The notes: generated by a model not told the origin, from the sequence alone. DNA of 64,000 nucleotides from Vibrio azureus (GCF_002849855.1 NZ_CP018616.1:2294001-2358000), one strand, 5' to 3'; shown: positions 9,481 through 18,912, counted from the first letter of the stretch. Made by a program: numbers and translations.

Positions 9481-9512
9481 ATACCCAAGCAACCTCAAGA
9501 TGCTTGGGTATA
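9481..9512. repeat. Collapsed repeat copy R2
   Basis: The left end of the MITE-like repeat (ATACCCAAGCAACCTCAAGA) is joined directly to its right end (TGCTTGGGTATA), leaving a 32-bp palindrome-like remnant with no interior. The TACCCAAGCA / TGCTTGGGTA arms can fold as a short hairpin in the gap after the DUF3301 gene. Confidence 0.7.
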
Positions 9513-9533
9513 AAGAAGTAATAAGGATTCGAT

Positions 9534-9827
9534 ATGCTAACTCAAGATGTCACCCATGAGCTAGAAACAGTGATGACACAATTACAGCAGCAAGGTAAAG
9601 AACCCACCGTTGCCTTAGTGAAAGCACGACTCAAAACGACCATTCCAATGCCAGCATTGATTACCGCAATAAAAAGTTGGAAAAACGCTCAGCGCGTGCC
9701 AAAAGTCGAAGTGGCCCAACCTAACTCAACAGAGCAGGATAGACTGGCCCAACTTGAGGCTACTGTTGCCAGCTTAATGATCAGAATTGAAAAACTTGAA
9801 GCACAACTGAACGAGAAAGCATCATGA
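9534..9827 (+). CDS. Small protein with C-terminal coiled coil, unknown function
   Basis: 97 residues. The first 60 or so look like a compact helical domain with a possible helix-turn-helix flavour ([20 protein letters not shown] followed by [11 protein letters not shown]); the last 30 form a heptad-like coiled coil ([20 protein letters not shown]). An AAGGA ribosome site precedes the ATG. The stop overlaps the start of the YaiI gene by four bases (ATGA), so the two are translationally coupled. A DNA-binding role is possible but not demonstrated. Confidence 0.75.
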   Translation: MLTQDVTHELETVMTQLQQQGKEPTVALVKARLKTTIPMPALITAIKSWKNAQRVPKVEVAQPNSTEQDRLAQLEATVASLMIRIEKLEAQLNEKAS

Positions 9828-10267
9828 AATTATGGGTAGACGCTGATGCGTGTCCTAAAGTCATCCGTGAAACCATTGTCCGTGCTGCAGAACGGACTGG
9901 GGTAGAGTGTACCTTTGTCGCCAACCATCTCATCCCTATTCCCAAGCGCGCAAATATTCACTCTCTTCAGGTTCCTGCTGGCTTTGATATTGCCGACAAT
10001 GAGATTGTAAGACGAGTTGAAGCCAATGACTTAGTCATCACTTCAGACATTCCTTTGGCCGATGAAGTGATCGCCAAAGGCGCATTGGCTTTAAGCTCTC
10101 GCGGTGAGCTGTACACTAAAGACACCATAAAAGCTCGGCTCAATATTCGTGATTTTATGGATACGATGCGAGCGAGTGGTATTCAAACTGGCGGCCCTGC
10201 AGCCCTATCTCAAACGGAACGACGTGAGTTCGCCAATCACTTAGATCGTCTTTTAGCCAAACGTTAG
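9824..10267 (+). CDS. yaiI: YaiI/YqxD family protein (UPF0178)
   Basis: 147 residues, the family size. The N-terminal [16 protein letters not shown] contains the conserved aspartates and cysteine, and the middle has [20 protein letters not shown] with further aspartates, the pattern of a PIN/NYN-like nuclease fold. [20 protein letters not shown] and [15 protein letters not shown] are family signatures. A nuclease role is plausible from the fold but not established. Translationally coupled to the upstream coiled-coil protein. Confidence 0.9.
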   Translation: MKLWVDADACPKVIRETIVRAAERTGVECTFVANHLIPIPKRANIHSLQVPAGFDIADNEIVRRVEANDLVITSDIPLADEVIAKGALALSSRGELYTKDTIKARLNIRDFMDTMRASGIQTGGPAALSQTERREFANHLDRLLAKR

Positions 10268-10810
10268 CCTTAGTAAACTAGCGTTAATTAACTCGTATTA
10301 ATAAAGCGACATTAATAAGCCTGCCATGACTCAGAGCGGTTGAATTACAACTAAAACTCCCGCTCTATAAACATCCCTATCACTTTTCATGTATCTCCTC
10401 TGATTTTGAAAAACTAAACTGAGTCATGCCCCGAAAAAAGCTATGGGGTTATCTTTAATGAAGAACGGTTGTCTGATGCAAGAAGTCGGCTCAATGGCAC
10501 GCTCCCAAAGGGTGAGCGACTTTAACTCTCAGACTTTGTTAACGATTCTCAATGTCTTAGAATTTCAGATTCCGAAAACATATGGTGCTAATTCTATTAA
10601 GAATATACCTGAATACAGCGAAGTTTTTTGCAGAAAAAACATTGATATTTAAGTAAACTAAAAAATAAAAAACAAATAAATCATACACGTACCTCTACGG
10701 TCGAGATTTTCATTTTTTTTCTCATATTAACACTTCCCAACAAAAACAGAATTAGAAATGCTGTAAAAAATACAACTAGCCATATTTTTGGGCTAAGAGG
10801 AAAAAATATT
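10268..10810. other. Gene-free AT-rich gap before the 10811 gene
   Basis: No supportable gene. It holds a 7-bp stem (AGAGCGG 10333-10339 / CCGCTCT 10360-10366, 20-base loop) that might end the yaiI transcript, then repeat fragment R3, then about 250 bases of very AT-rich sequence leading to the 10811 gene with an AGAGGA ribosome site at about 10796-10801. Confidence 0.7.
10468..10555. repeat. Interior fragment of the MITE-like repeat (copy R3)
   Basis: About 88 bases match the reverse complement of the R1 interior (roughly 2839-2926) with a few substitutions: GCAAGAAGTCGGCTCA, CACGCTCCCAAAGGG and CTCAGACTTTGTTAACGATT are shared. Both terminal inverted repeats are missing, so it is a remnant. 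It marks the left flank of the AT-rich island. Confidence 0.8.
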
Positions 10811-12166
10811 ATGAAACTCCATCGTTCATTATCAATGTATAATATAAGCACTAAAGAGCATGATATAACAAAAAATAAAAGCCACCTTACAGATATGATA
10901 CAAAGTATTAAAAAAAGTGAGCATGAACCTAAATACAAACCCAAAATGGACGCAGCAAATTTTAAACCTATATGTATCAAGGTAAACAAAAATTGGGCAA
11001 ATAAAGAAACACGACCTGGTAGTAAATATTCACCAGTAGTTGTAGCAAAAAATCAGGACGAACAAGTCGTTAAATCTATGGGTGTTGTAAAGGATGTTAG
11101 AGTAGATGCATGTCAAAATCTAGCTTCTAAAGGGAAAGGAAGTTCGAATTGGGTCTCGTTCAAAGGTCGCCCAAATGAAAACGATAATCTCAAATTAAAT
11201 GAAGATACAATTCCAGCTATCGTTATTAGTGGAGGAAGTGCAAAGAAATTAGCTAGTGAGATGGCTAGGGATTATAAATTAAGTCTCGCATTCCACCCCA
11301 ACAATATGCAAGAAAGTCCTGTATATATACTTGTTCACGAAGCAGATTACATTCCTTATAATGAAGCATTTTCTGAACTTAAGAATCAATATAAGAACTT
11401 GCATATTATAGGATGGGATGCAGGAAAGTTAACAGGATTTGGTGCAGCGCGCTCCGCAGCTGTAGCTTTTGCTGATGCATTAACATATAAACCAAAGAGA
11501 TTTATGATGATGGATCAGGATCTTCTTAAAACGCAAGATACAAGACATACAAACCCTCGTGTTAATTCGGAAATACAACGAAAACATAATGCTGGAATGC
11601 CAGTAGTTGGGTATGGAGTTCCATTTCCTAACAGAGAAGGCTTTACTGGAATATTTGCTAATACAGCTAAACCTGAACATGAAAATTATAATGCCCCAAC
11701 CGCTGCTTTTGTAGATATAAATGCTCCATATAGAAAACCTAATAGTGACGGGGCTTATCCTGCATGGATGGTTTCTGGTGGTGAAGATATGTACATGACA
11801 AAACATTATAAATTTATGAAGGATGATGTTAACACATCTTTATTAGATGGAAGAATAGTAAAAAAAGAACTTCAAGGAGAGTCCGATTTTCCAAATAAAT
11901 ATTGGAATGAAAATAGAGTTGAAACTTTAAAACTACTCTTTGAAGCTGAGAAAGATACCCTATTAAGGTTCGACAATAAGGACATAACACTAGATGAATT
12001 AATGCATGAATTTGTAAAGTCTGGTTATATTGAATCCCATCCAAGTCCTGAGTCATACTTCACTGCAAGTTCAGTTATAGAGCGTATTATTCTGAGACTT
12101 CAAAAGGAAGGTAATGATGAGAGCGGACTCATAGGTATACTAAATAAACATAACTTAACACAATAA
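10811..12166 (+). CDS. Putative GT-A-fold glycosyltransferase-like protein, unassigned family
   Basis: 451 residues, no signal peptide or membrane helix. I do not recognise a named family. What can be seen: a polar lysine-rich N-terminal region (1-130), then a Rossmann-like segment PAIVISGG (135-142), GFGAARSAAVAFADAL (209-224) with R214, and a strand ending in MMDQD (233-237), a DxD-like metal/nucleotide-sugar motif. About 85 residues on, SGGEDMYM (322-329) resembles the WGGEDDD acceptor/base motif of GT7-type galactosyltransferases. This order (ARxxA helix, DxD, then GGED) is that of GT-A retaining or inverting enzymes. The C-terminal 100 residues are helical. The ATG follows AGAGGA. Two 60-base lines counted inside the gene are 37% and 27% G+C against 50% for a line of the neighbouring yaiI gene, and ATA/AGA codons are common, suggesting horizontal acquisition. 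Could be a surface-polysaccharide enzyme or an exported effector; no neighbouring polysaccharide or secretion gene helps decide. Confidence 0.7.
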   Translation: MKLHRSLSMYNISTKEHDITKNKSHLTDMIQSIKKSEHEPKYKPKMDAANFKPICIKVNKNWANKETRPGSKYSPVVVAKNQDEQVVKSMGVVKDVRVDACQNLASKGKGSSNWVSFKGRPNENDNLKLNEDTIPAIVISGGSAKKLASEMARDYKLSLAFHPNNMQESPVYILVHEADYIPYNEAFSELKNQYKNLHIIGWDAGKLTGFGAARSAAVAFADALTYKPKRFMMMDQDLLKTQDTRHTNPRVNSEIQRKHNAGMPVVGYGVPFPNREGFTGIFANTAKPEHENYNAPTAAFVDINAPYRKPNSDGAYPAWMVSGGEDMYMTKHYKFMKDDVNTSLLDGRIVKKELQGESDFPNKYWNENRVETLKLLFEAEKDTLLRFDNKDITLDELMHEFVKSGYIESHPSPESYFTASSVIERIILRLQKEGNDESGLIGILNKHNLTQ

Positions 12167-12257
12167 CCATTGTACGCATAAATTGGCCTTACGCCACATG
12201 AAGTGCAACACCCTACCCACTATGCAGCATAGTAGTGATTTAGGAACCTAATACTCA

Positions 12258-12290
12258 TAAAAAGCCTGCGCTTATAAACGCAGGCTTTTT
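12258..12290 (+). terminator. Terminator after the 10811 gene (bidirectional)
   Basis: AAAGCCTGCG (12261-12270) and CGCAGGCTTT (12279-12288) form a 10-bp stem with an A-run before and T-run after. It separates the GT-like gene from the convergent AbgT gene and can serve both. Confidence 0.9.
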
Positions 12291-12382
12291 AAATGGTTGT
12301 TGCGGTGACACCTAGGTGTTTTATTTAAATAGAGACTTTATTTAAAACGCTGTCACCGAGGCGACCAATGTCTAGTCTATTT

Positions 12383-13975
12383 TTATCTCGCAGGATAATA
12401 GGTTGCCGCTTCTGGGCCAACAGGTAGACCAAATACAAACACCCAAAGATAAAACAGCACACTCCAACCAATAATGAAACAGATAGAGTAAGGAAGCATT
12501 GTCGCAATCAGCGTTCCTATTCCTAAGTTTTTCACATAACGAGTTGCAACAGCGAGAATCAGACCAAAATAGCTCATCATCGGTGTGATAATGTTGGTCG
12601 TAGAGTCGCCGATACGGTATGCCGCTTGAATCGTCTCTGGTGCATAACCAACAAGCATCAGCATTGGCACAAAAATCGGAGCCGTTACTGCCCACTGTGC
12701 AGAGGCAGAACCGATCATTAAGTTAATAAAACCACACATCAATATGAAGGCAAAAAACAGCGCAGGTCCGGTTAAACCAATCGTTTGTAAGAAATCAGCC
12801 CCTGCTACCGCAAATACTTGACCGAAGTTGGTCCACTTAAAGAAAGCAACAAACTGAGCAGCAAAGAAGACTAGAACAATATACATCCCCATTGAAGACA
12901 TGGATTTAGACATGGCATTAATGACATCACGGTCATTTTTCATCGTGCCCACAACGCGACCGTAGACGAAGCCAGGTATAGCAAAGAACACAAAGATAAA
13001 CGCCACTATACTTTTCAGAAATGGTGATCCTGAAACCGTACCCGTAGCCGAACGCAGCACACCATCAGCAGGAACAATGGTCCAAGCAATTAAAGCTGAA
13101 ACAACCAAAACAGCAAGGCCTGCCGCTTTCAGACCTTTTTTCTCTTGAGCGGTAAGACCACCTAGCTTGTCTTTTGAAAGATCTTCAGACGCATCCTCTT
13201 CATTGTATTTGCCTAATTTGGGCTCAACGATCTTCTCCGTAACAAAAGCACCCGTAATCGCAATGAAGAAAGTAGAAACAAACATGAAGTACCAGTTCAC
13301 TTCTGGGCCAACGGTATAAGTCGGGTCAATCATTTGTGCTGCGGTCTGAGTGATACCTGATAGCAATGGGTCAACCGTACCAATCAGTAAGTTTGCTGAG
13401 TAACCACCAGACACACCAGCAAATGCGGCGGCTAAGCCTGCAAGTGGATGACGCCCCAAGGAATGGAATAGCATGGCAGCTAATGGAATCAGCACCACAT
13501 AGCCCAATTCCGATGCTGTATTAGACATGATACCGGCAAAAACGACCGTTACTGTTACCATGCGCTGTGAAGCGCCCATCACTAACCCACGCATCGCAGC
13601 CGAAAGTAAGCCTGAGTATTCAGCAATGGCCACACCAAGCATCGCAACCAATACGGTCCCTAACGGAGCAAAACCGACAAAGTTTTTCACAAGATTGGTT
13701 ACGATAAGTTCCAAGCCTTGTGCATTTAAAAGGCTGACAACTTCAATCATGCCATTAGCGGCTCGACCCGGCGCTCCTTCAGGACGAGGATCCACCACGG
13801 AGACCCCAAAAAAACCAGCGATGCCAGACATGACAATAATCGCTAAACAGAAAATCGCAAAAAGTGTGATTGGGTGAGGTAAAAGGTTACCCAAATACTC
13901 AACCGCATCAAGGAAGCGTGTAAATAGCGACTTCTTCGGAGCAGGTTGTTTATTAATTGAAGCAGATGATCCCAT
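12383..13975 (-). CDS. AbgT-family transporter (p-aminobenzoyl-glutamate type)
   Basis: 530-residue integral membrane protein with about a dozen hydrophobic segments. After a short polar N-terminus comes the AbgT opening FLDAVEYLGNLLPHPITLF, and later GVSGGYSANLLIGTVDPLLSG and TNIITPMMSYFGLILAVA, both characteristic of the family. E. coli AbgT imports p-aminobenzoyl-glutamate; family members in other species (MtrF) have been linked to sulfonamide efflux, so the substrate here is open. Monocistronic; a GGAGGGAAC-like ribosome site precedes the ATG at 13975. Confidence 0.92.
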   Translation of the reverse strand: MGSSASINKQPAPKKSLFTRFLDAVEYLGNLLPHPITLFAIFCLAIIVMSGIAGFFGVSVVDPRPEGAPGRAANGMIEVVSLLNAQGLELIVTNLVKNFVGFAPLGTVLVAMLGVAIAEYSGLLSAAMRGLVMGASQRMVTVTVVFAGIMSNTASELGYVVLIPLAAMLFHSLGRHPLAGLAAAFAGVSGGYSANLLIGTVDPLLSGITQTAAQMIDPTYTVGPEVNWYFMFVSTFFIAITGAFVTEKIVEPKLGKYNEEDASEDLSKDKLGGLTAQEKKGLKAAGLAVLVVSALIAWTIVPADGVLRSATGTVSGSPFLKSIVAFIFVFFAIPGFVYGRVVGTMKNDRDVINAMSKSMSSMGMYIVLVFFAAQFVAFFKWTNFGQVFAVAGADFLQTIGLTGPALFFAFILMCGFINLMIGSASAQWAVTAPIFVPMLMLVGYAPETIQAAYRIGDSTTNIITPMMSYFGLILAVATRYVKNLGIGTLIATMLPYSICFIIGWSVLFYLWVFVFGLPVGPEAATYYPAR

Positions 13976-14354
13976 TTGTTCCCTCCTTGGTATTTACCAC
14001 TGCATAATGTAAACAAAATGTCACAAACTTTTGCAGGGTACTTGAGCCTCACACTAAATCAAAGCCACAAATGTTACAATTGATTAATCATAGGCGTTTT
14101 TTTAACCTTTAAATTGCAATTTAATAGATAAAACATCTAGATATGAATGGAAAAATAATCATTTAAACAATCAATATAAAAAATGAGCAAACCACACCAA
14201 CAAGGCCGCCCTATGCAACAAATAAAACAAAACTATAGTGAGAGCCGTAAGAAAAAGAGAAAATCACAAGAGTCGTCTTAAATTAGAGCAATCCTCTGAA
14301 AGAGCATTTATTATTTGAAGTTCAACAAAAGCAAGAGTGAAAAAGAAACAAATT
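13976..14354. other. Divergent intergenic gap, no feature recognised
   Basis: AT-rich sequence between the divergent AbgT gene and trmO. It must hold both promoters, but no convincing paired -35/-10 boxes or operator were identified by eye. Confidence 0.6.
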
Positions 14355-15050
14355 ATGTACGCAGTAGAGCCAATAGGATGGGTTGAGAGCCCTTATAAAG
14401 AAAAGTTTGCCGTTCCTCGCCAACCTCGATTGGTGACGGCTGCACGCTCGCGTGTCAAACTCATTGGCAGAGCAAATTGTCCAGAAGCCGTACGTGGTTT
14501 GGAACAGTTTTCTCATGTATGGCTGTTGTTTTTGTTCGATCAAAATTTAGATGCTGGGTGGAAACCGACAGTGCGCCCTCCAAGATTGGGGGGCAATGAA
14601 CGCATCGGGGTCTTTGCTTCTCGCTCAACCTTCAGGCCCAATGGCATTGGTATGTCTGCTGTAGAAGTCAGGGGCATCAGCAAAAAAGGCGATCAGATTT
14701 ATCTTGATCTTGGGAGTGTCGATTTGGTTGACGGAACACCTATCATCGATATTAAACCTTATATCCCTTACTCAGATGCTGTTGAAGCGGCTGCGGGAGG
14801 CTATGCGGAAGAAGAACCACAAAAGACACAAGTTACTTTTTCATTATCGGCACAAACGAGGCTTGAACAACGCCAAGATGCTGAATATGTCACGGCTGTC
14901 ATTGAGCAAGTTCTGGCACAAGACCCACGCCCAGCTTATAAAAAAATGACGCGTGATGACAAAGAATATGCAGTAAATTTGTTCGATCTCAACGTTAAGT
15001 TCATTGTGAGAGATAACTTAATAACAGTAACTGCAATCGAAAGCTTTTGA
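14355..15050 (+). CDS. trmO: tRNA (t6A37) N6-methyltransferase TrmO/TsaA
   Basis: SAM-dependent enzyme that methylates t6A37 to m6t6A in threonine tRNA. The N-terminal beta-barrel domain carries PIGWVESPYKEKFAVPRQP, then FSHVWLLFLF and the conserved ASRSTFRPNGIGMSAVE segment. The C-terminal domain contains PYSDAVEAAAGGY. The start is placed at the ATG at 14355; an in-frame GTG at 14337 would add six residues (MKKKQI) and cannot be excluded, because neither has a strong ribosome site. 231 residues fits the family (E. coli 235). Confidence 0.93.
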   Translation: MYAVEPIGWVESPYKEKFAVPRQPRLVTAARSRVKLIGRANCPEAVRGLEQFSHVWLLFLFDQNLDAGWKPTVRPPRLGGNERIGVFASRSTFRPNGIGMSAVEVRGISKKGDQIYLDLGSVDLVDGTPIIDIKPYIPYSDAVEAAAGGYAEEEPQKTQVTFSLSAQTRLEQRQDAEYVTAVIEQVLAQDPRPAYKKMTRDDKEYAVNLFDLNVKFIVRDNLITVTAIESF

Positions 15051-15075
15051 CAAAGGCATTTGACTGATATTATAG
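15047..15075 (+). promoter_or_regulatory. Candidate sigma-70 promoter for proS
   Basis: TTGACA at 15047-15052 overlaps the trmO stop codon; TATTAT at 15068-15073 (15-base spacer) or TTATAG at 15070-15075 (17-base spacer) could be the -10. The -35 is a perfect match and the -10 is imperfect. It is placed about 85-90 bases before the proS ATG. Confidence 0.4.
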
Positions 15076-15159
15076 CGGGCTAACAGTTTCCCCCCTCTGG
15101 GGCCTCATACTCCTGTCCATTCCGGCTTGAGTATTCACTTTAATAAACGGATAAATTTA

Positions 15160-16875
15160 ATGCGTACCAGTAATTATCTTCTTTCTACTCTAAAGGAGAC
15201 TCCAAACGACGCAGAAGTAGTAAGCCATCAGCTTATGCTTCGCGCGGGTATGATCCGTAAGCTGGCTTCAGGTCTTTATACCTGGCTGCCTACTGGTCTA
15301 CGTGTGCTGCGTAAAGTCGAAAACATCGTTCGTCAAGAAATCGACAATGCAGGTGCAGTCGAAACTTTGATGCCCGTTGTTCAGCCGTTTGAACTATGGG
15401 AAGAGACAGGCCGTTCTGAGAAGATGGGTCCTGAGCTACTTCGCTTTACTGACCGTCATACTCGTCCGTTTGTTCTTAGCCCTACCGCTGAAGAAGTGAT
15501 CACTAGCCTTGTTCGTAACGAAGTGAGCTCTTACAAACAGCTTCCGCTAAACCTGTACCAAATCCAAACTAAATTCCGTGATGAGCGTCGCCCACGTTTC
15601 GGCGTCATGCGTGCACGTGAATTCTGCATGATGGACGCATACAGTTTCGACATCGACAAAGAAGGTCTAGAGAAATCTTACCAAGCGATGCACGATGCTT
15701 ACTGTAAAGCATTCGATCGCATGGGTCTTGAGTACCGTCCAGTACTTGCTGATTCTGGCGCTATCGGTGGTAGCGGCTCTCAAGAGTTCCACGTACTCGC
15801 TGAAAGCGGCGAAGACCTAATCGCATTCTCTACTGAGTCTGATTATGCAGCGAACATCGAAAAAGCAGAAGCGGCAGCGCCTGCAAGTGAGCGTGCTGAA
15901 CCTACTCAAGAAATGACGCTAGTTGATACGCCAAACGCGAAAACAATCGCTGAGCTTGTTGAACAGTTCGACATGCCTATCGAGAAAACCGTTAAAACAC
16001 TTTTCGTTAAAGCATCTGATGAAGTAGACGCGGACATCATCGCTCTTATCGTTCGTGGTGACCACGAACTAAACGAAGTGAAAGCAGAAAACCTACCTCA
16101 AGTTGCTTCTCCACTAGAGATGGCATCTGAAGAGGAAATGCGCGCACTTATCGGTGCTGGCGCTGGTTCTCTAGGCCCTGTTAGTCTTGAACTGCCATTC
16201 ATCGTTGACCGCTCTGTTGCAGCAATGAGTGACTTCGGCGCAGGCGCAAACATCGACGGTAAACACTACTTCGGTATCAACTGGGGTCGTGACGTTGAGC
16301 TAGGCCAAGTTGAAGACCTACGTAACGTAGTAGAAGGCGATCCAAGCCCTTGTGGTCAAGGTACGCTAATGCTTAAACGTGGCATCGAAGTTGGTCACAT
16401 CTTCCAACTAGGTAATGTTTATTCTCAAGCAATGAACTGTGGTGTGCTTGGTCCTGACGGTAAGAACGTCATCCTAGAGATGGGTTGTTACGGTATCGGT
16501 GTATCACGTGTTGTTGCTTCTGCCATCGAGCAGAACCACGACAAATACGGCATCATCTGGCCTGACGCACTAGCACCTTTCCAAGTGGCTATCGTTCCTA
16601 TGAACATGCACAAGTCAGAAGAAGTGAAAGAAGCAGCTGAGAAGCTGTACGCTGAACTGACAGCTATGGGTATCGAAGTACTATTCGATGACCGTAAAGA
16701 GCGCCCAGGCGTAATGTTCTCTGATATGGAACTTATCGGTATTCCTCACACTATCGTGATCGGTGATCGTTCAATGAAAGAAGGTAACTTCGAGTACAAG
16801 AACCGCCGCTCTGGTGAGAAGACAGCCGTTGCAATGGCAGACATCGTTGAGCACGTTAAGGCTCAACTTCAGTAA
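15160..16875 (+). CDS. proS: Prolyl-tRNA synthetase (bacterial type)
   Basis: Charges tRNA-Pro. The start is the ATG at 15160 ([15 protein letters not shown]), the family start; the open frame extends upstream without support. The 571-residue protein shows class II motif 2 with [21 protein letters not shown], a long insertion domain from about 225 to 400 (the Ala-tRNA-Pro editing INS domain), motif 3 with [19 protein letters not shown], and an anticodon-binding C-terminus with [18 protein letters not shown]. Codon use is strongly biased toward common codons, as expected for a highly expressed gene. Confidence 0.98.
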   Translation: MRTSNYLLSTLKETPNDAEVVSHQLMLRAGMIRKLASGLYTWLPTGLRVLRKVENIVRQEIDNAGAVETLMPVVQPFELWEETGRSEKMGPELLRFTDRHTRPFVLSPTAEEVITSLVRNEVSSYKQLPLNLYQIQTKFRDERRPRFGVMRAREFCMMDAYSFDIDKEGLEKSYQAMHDAYCKAFDRMGLEYRPVLADSGAIGGSGSQEFHVLAESGEDLIAFSTESDYAANIEKAEAAAPASERAEPTQEMTLVDTPNAKTIAELVEQFDMPIEKTVKTLFVKASDEVDADIIALIVRGDHELNEVKAENLPQVASPLEMASEEEMRALIGAGAGSLGPVSLELPFIVDRSVAAMSDFGAGANIDGKHYFGINWGRDVELGQVEDLRNVVEGDPSPCGQGTLMLKRGIEVGHIFQLGNVYSQAMNCGVLGPDGKNVILEMGCYGIGVSRVVASAIEQNHDKYGIIWPDALAPFQVAIVPMNMHKSEEVKEAAEKLYAELTAMGIEVLFDDRKERPGVMFSDMELIGIPHTIVIGDRSMKEGNFEYKNRRSGEKTAVAMADIVEHVKAQLQ

Positions 16876-16912
16876 GCTGCGCCAAGCACATAAGGCTGAA
16901 TGCATAACGATG

Positions 16913-16941
16913 AAAAGGGTTGACTTCGGTCAGCCCTTTTT
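16913..16941 (+). terminator. Terminator after proS
   Basis: AAAAGGG-T-TGAC (from 16913) pairs with GTCA-G-CCCTTTT around a TTCG-type loop, followed by a T-run. It is 38 bases after the proS stop. Confidence 0.9.
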
Positions 16942-17059
16942 GATCGTTTGAAACCGCTCAAATCACTCGTAAGTTTGAACTCAAGCAACTCCCTACTTTG
17001 AGTTTCAAAACAGCAATGTGTATAGTTGACGTCATTTAATACTGATGAAAGGTTTAGTC

Positions 17060-17266
17060 ATGCAAGTATACGGCTGTTGTGATTTGGTTCGTGAGCTCTA
17101 CGCTCAAATCGGTAGTGGTGATCAAGCTTACATTCCCCACGCAATTTCATGTGCAGTGAAAGCACTGAACGACGTTGCGGCTGACGAGTCTCTCTCTAGA
17201 GACGTAAGAGAAAAGGCGGCCTTTGCTGCGGCAAACCTCCTGATCTCTGATTTCGAGGATAAATGA
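17060..17266 (+). CDS. yaeP: YaeP family protein (UPF0253)
   Basis: 68 residues from the ATG at 17060 ([18 protein letters not shown]), chosen because AAAGG at 17048-17052 is correctly spaced; an in-frame ATG at 17045 is less likely. The helical protein with [13 protein letters not shown] and [17 protein letters not shown] segments is typical of YaeP, a small conserved family of unknown function. The stop overlaps the DUF4250 start (ATGA), so the two are coupled. Confidence 0.88.
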   Translation: MQVYGCCDLVRELYAQIGSGDQAYIPHAISCAVKALNDVAADESLSRDVREKAAFAAANLLISDFEDK

Positions 17267-17457
17267 TGAATCTGGCTAACTTTGAATCTATGGACCCCAT
17301 CATGCTGATGAGCATCGTTAATATGAAATTACGCGATGACTTCGGTGGTGATCTGGATAAATTAGCTGCATTTTTTGATCTTGAACGTACTGCTCTTGAA
17401 GCAAAACTGGCAACAGCAGGGTTCGACTTTTTACCTGAGGCAGGCCAGTTCCGTTAA
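17263..17457 (+). CDS. DUF4250 domain protein
   Basis: 64 residues with [20 protein letters not shown] and a helix-turn-helix-like stretch [21 protein letters not shown], the DUF4250 pattern. The start may be either of two adjacent ATG codons (17263, 17266). It overlaps the end of yaeP by four bases and is followed by a terminator, giving a two-gene operon. Function unknown; the size and helical layout would fit a small nucleic-acid or protein-binding module. Confidence 0.8.
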   Translation: MMNLANFESMDPIMLMSIVNMKLRDDFGGDLDKLAAFFDLERTALEAKLATAGFDFLPEAGQFR

Positions 17458-17492
17458 TCGTTCATCGCAACGGCAACATACACAACGAATAG

Positions 17493-17527
17493 AAAAAGGG
17501 CTTGATGCATTCATCAAGCCCTTTCCT
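17493..17527. terminator. Bidirectional terminator between DUF4250 gene and the transporter
   Basis: AAAGGGCTTGATG (17495-17507) and CATCAAGCCCTTT (17512-17524) form a 13-bp stem with a short loop, A-rich on the left and pyrimidine-rich on the right. It ends the yaeP operon and, on the minus strand, the NSS transporter. Confidence 0.9.
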
Positions 17528-17547
17528 TTGTGTTTTGAGTCAACTTA

Positions 17548-18912
17548 TTAGCCGAACGAAGCCCAAATGACTGTCGCGACCAGAATCGGACAAACAAACT
17601 TTACATATACTGGCCAGACTTTCCCAAACCATCCTTGAGTAAACTCAGGACAACCTTGTTCAAGCTCTTTTATTTTCGAATGACGATTCCATACCCAGCC
17701 GCCAAATAAGCAGAACAGTAACGCAGCTATAGGTTGCAGGTACTGGGTTGCGATAGTGGCAACCATGCCAAACAGAGTCCCAAAGTTAAAGACAATAACG
17801 ACACTGAATAACGCAATTAAGCCACCCAATACCCAGCTTGTTGTGCTTCGCTTGGTATTGAATCGTTCACCAACTAGCGCCACCGGACATTCAAGCATCG
17901 AGATTGAAGATGTTAGGGCCGCAATCGTCAATAGTAAGAAGAACACAATGGAAAAGATTTGCCCAAGCACACCTAGGCTATCAAACATCAGTGGTAGAAC
18001 GGTAAATACCAAGGTGTCTGAACTTAATAGTGAGCCATCTTCTGCATAGATTTGAACACCTTTTTGCATTGCAACGAACATCGCTGGCATCACCACTAGA
18101 CCAGCAATAAAGGCAACGGCAGTATCAACCATTGTTACGTTCATCGCCATCTTCGGCAGGTTCTCTTTCTTACTCAGGTAAGAGCCATAGATAAGCATCG
18201 AACAGCCACCGATGGTCAGAGAGAAGAAACCTTGCCCCATAGCGGCTAGGATAAGCTTACGATCCCATATTTTTTCGAAATCAGGCACTAGGTAATGCTT
18301 CAAACCTTCCATGGCACCGCTTTGCGTCATGATATAAGCAAACAACAGAGCAAACAGTACAAAAAGAGCAGGCATTAGACGTGTGGACCACTTCTCTATT
18401 CCTTGCTTCACCCCACCTTGAACAATCAAAATAGTCAGGACATAAAAGCTTATTGTGCCAAATACATTACGTTCAACACTGAAACCTTTTAACCACTGTG
18501 TGGCCGCTTCCATCCCCATAAGATCAGTAATGGCACCCAACATAAAGCAAATTAGCCAACCACCAACTATCGAGTAGAAGGCTAGTACTGCACTCGGTAC
18601 ACTTAAGCCTATCCAGCCAACGAGACCACCAAGCTTTTTACCCGCAGCATTGTTCGTCAGAGAATGCATACTGTCGACTGGGTTAGCTTGACCATGGCGA
18701 CCAATGGCCATTTCAACCACCAGCATTGGAAAAGCAACAATAAGGATTAATATTAAGTAAACCAATAAGAAGGCACCACCACCATTACTTGCGGCTTGGG
18801 TAGGAAAGCCCCAAATATTGCCCAAACCAACTGCGGCGCCTGCTGCTGCTAAAATAAATCCAAGACGCGAGCCAAAATGCTCACGAGGTTGAGAAGAAGT
18901 TTGTTGTGTCAT
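17548..18912 (-). CDS. Sodium-dependent transporter, NSS/SNF family
   Basis: 454-residue integral membrane protein. The TM1 signature GFILAAAGAAVGLGNIWGFP (about residues 18-37) is the substrate and sodium site of the neurotransmitter:sodium symporter family (LeuT fold). ASNGGGAFLLVYLIL follows as TM2, and TM6-8 contain MGQGFFSLTIGGCSMLIYGSY. About 11-12 hydrophobic segments are visible. The start is placed at the ATG at 18912 (MTQQTSS), with an AAGTGG-like site upstream, rather than at the open-frame limit 18930. Substrate probably an amino acid, unknown. Confidence 0.92.
   Translation of the reverse strand: MTQQTSSQPREHFGSRLGFILAAAGAAVGLGNIWGFPTQAASNGGGAFLLVYLILILIVAFPMLVVEMAIGRHGQANPVDSMHSLTNNAAGKKLGGLVGWIGLSVPSAVLAFYSIVGGWLICFMLGAITDLMGMEAATQWLKGFSVERNVFGTISFYVLTILIVQGGVKQGIEKWSTRLMPALFVLFALLFAYIMTQSGAMEGLKHYLVPDFEKIWDRKLILAAMGQGFFSLTIGGCSMLIYGSYLSKKENLPKMAMNVTMVDTAVAFIAGLVVMPAMFVAMQKGVQIYAEDGSLLSSDTLVFTVLPLMFDSLGVLGQIFSIVFFLLLTIAALTSSISMLECPVALVGERFNTKRSTTSWVLGGLIALFSVVIVFNFGTLFGMVATIATQYLQPIAALLFCLFGGWVWNRHSKIKELEQGCPEFTQGWFGKVWPVYVKFVCPILVATVIWASFG

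Noticed and set aside
10681..10989. 102-codon hydrophobic reading frame antisense to the start of the GT-like gene
   Set aside because: It starts at a TTG, overlaps the better-supported GT-like gene by about 180 bases, and its hydrophobicity follows from AT-rich antisense codons.
12372..12695. 107-codon minus-strand frame overlapping the AbgT gene
   Set aside because: It is a shadow of the AbgT coding sequence in another frame.
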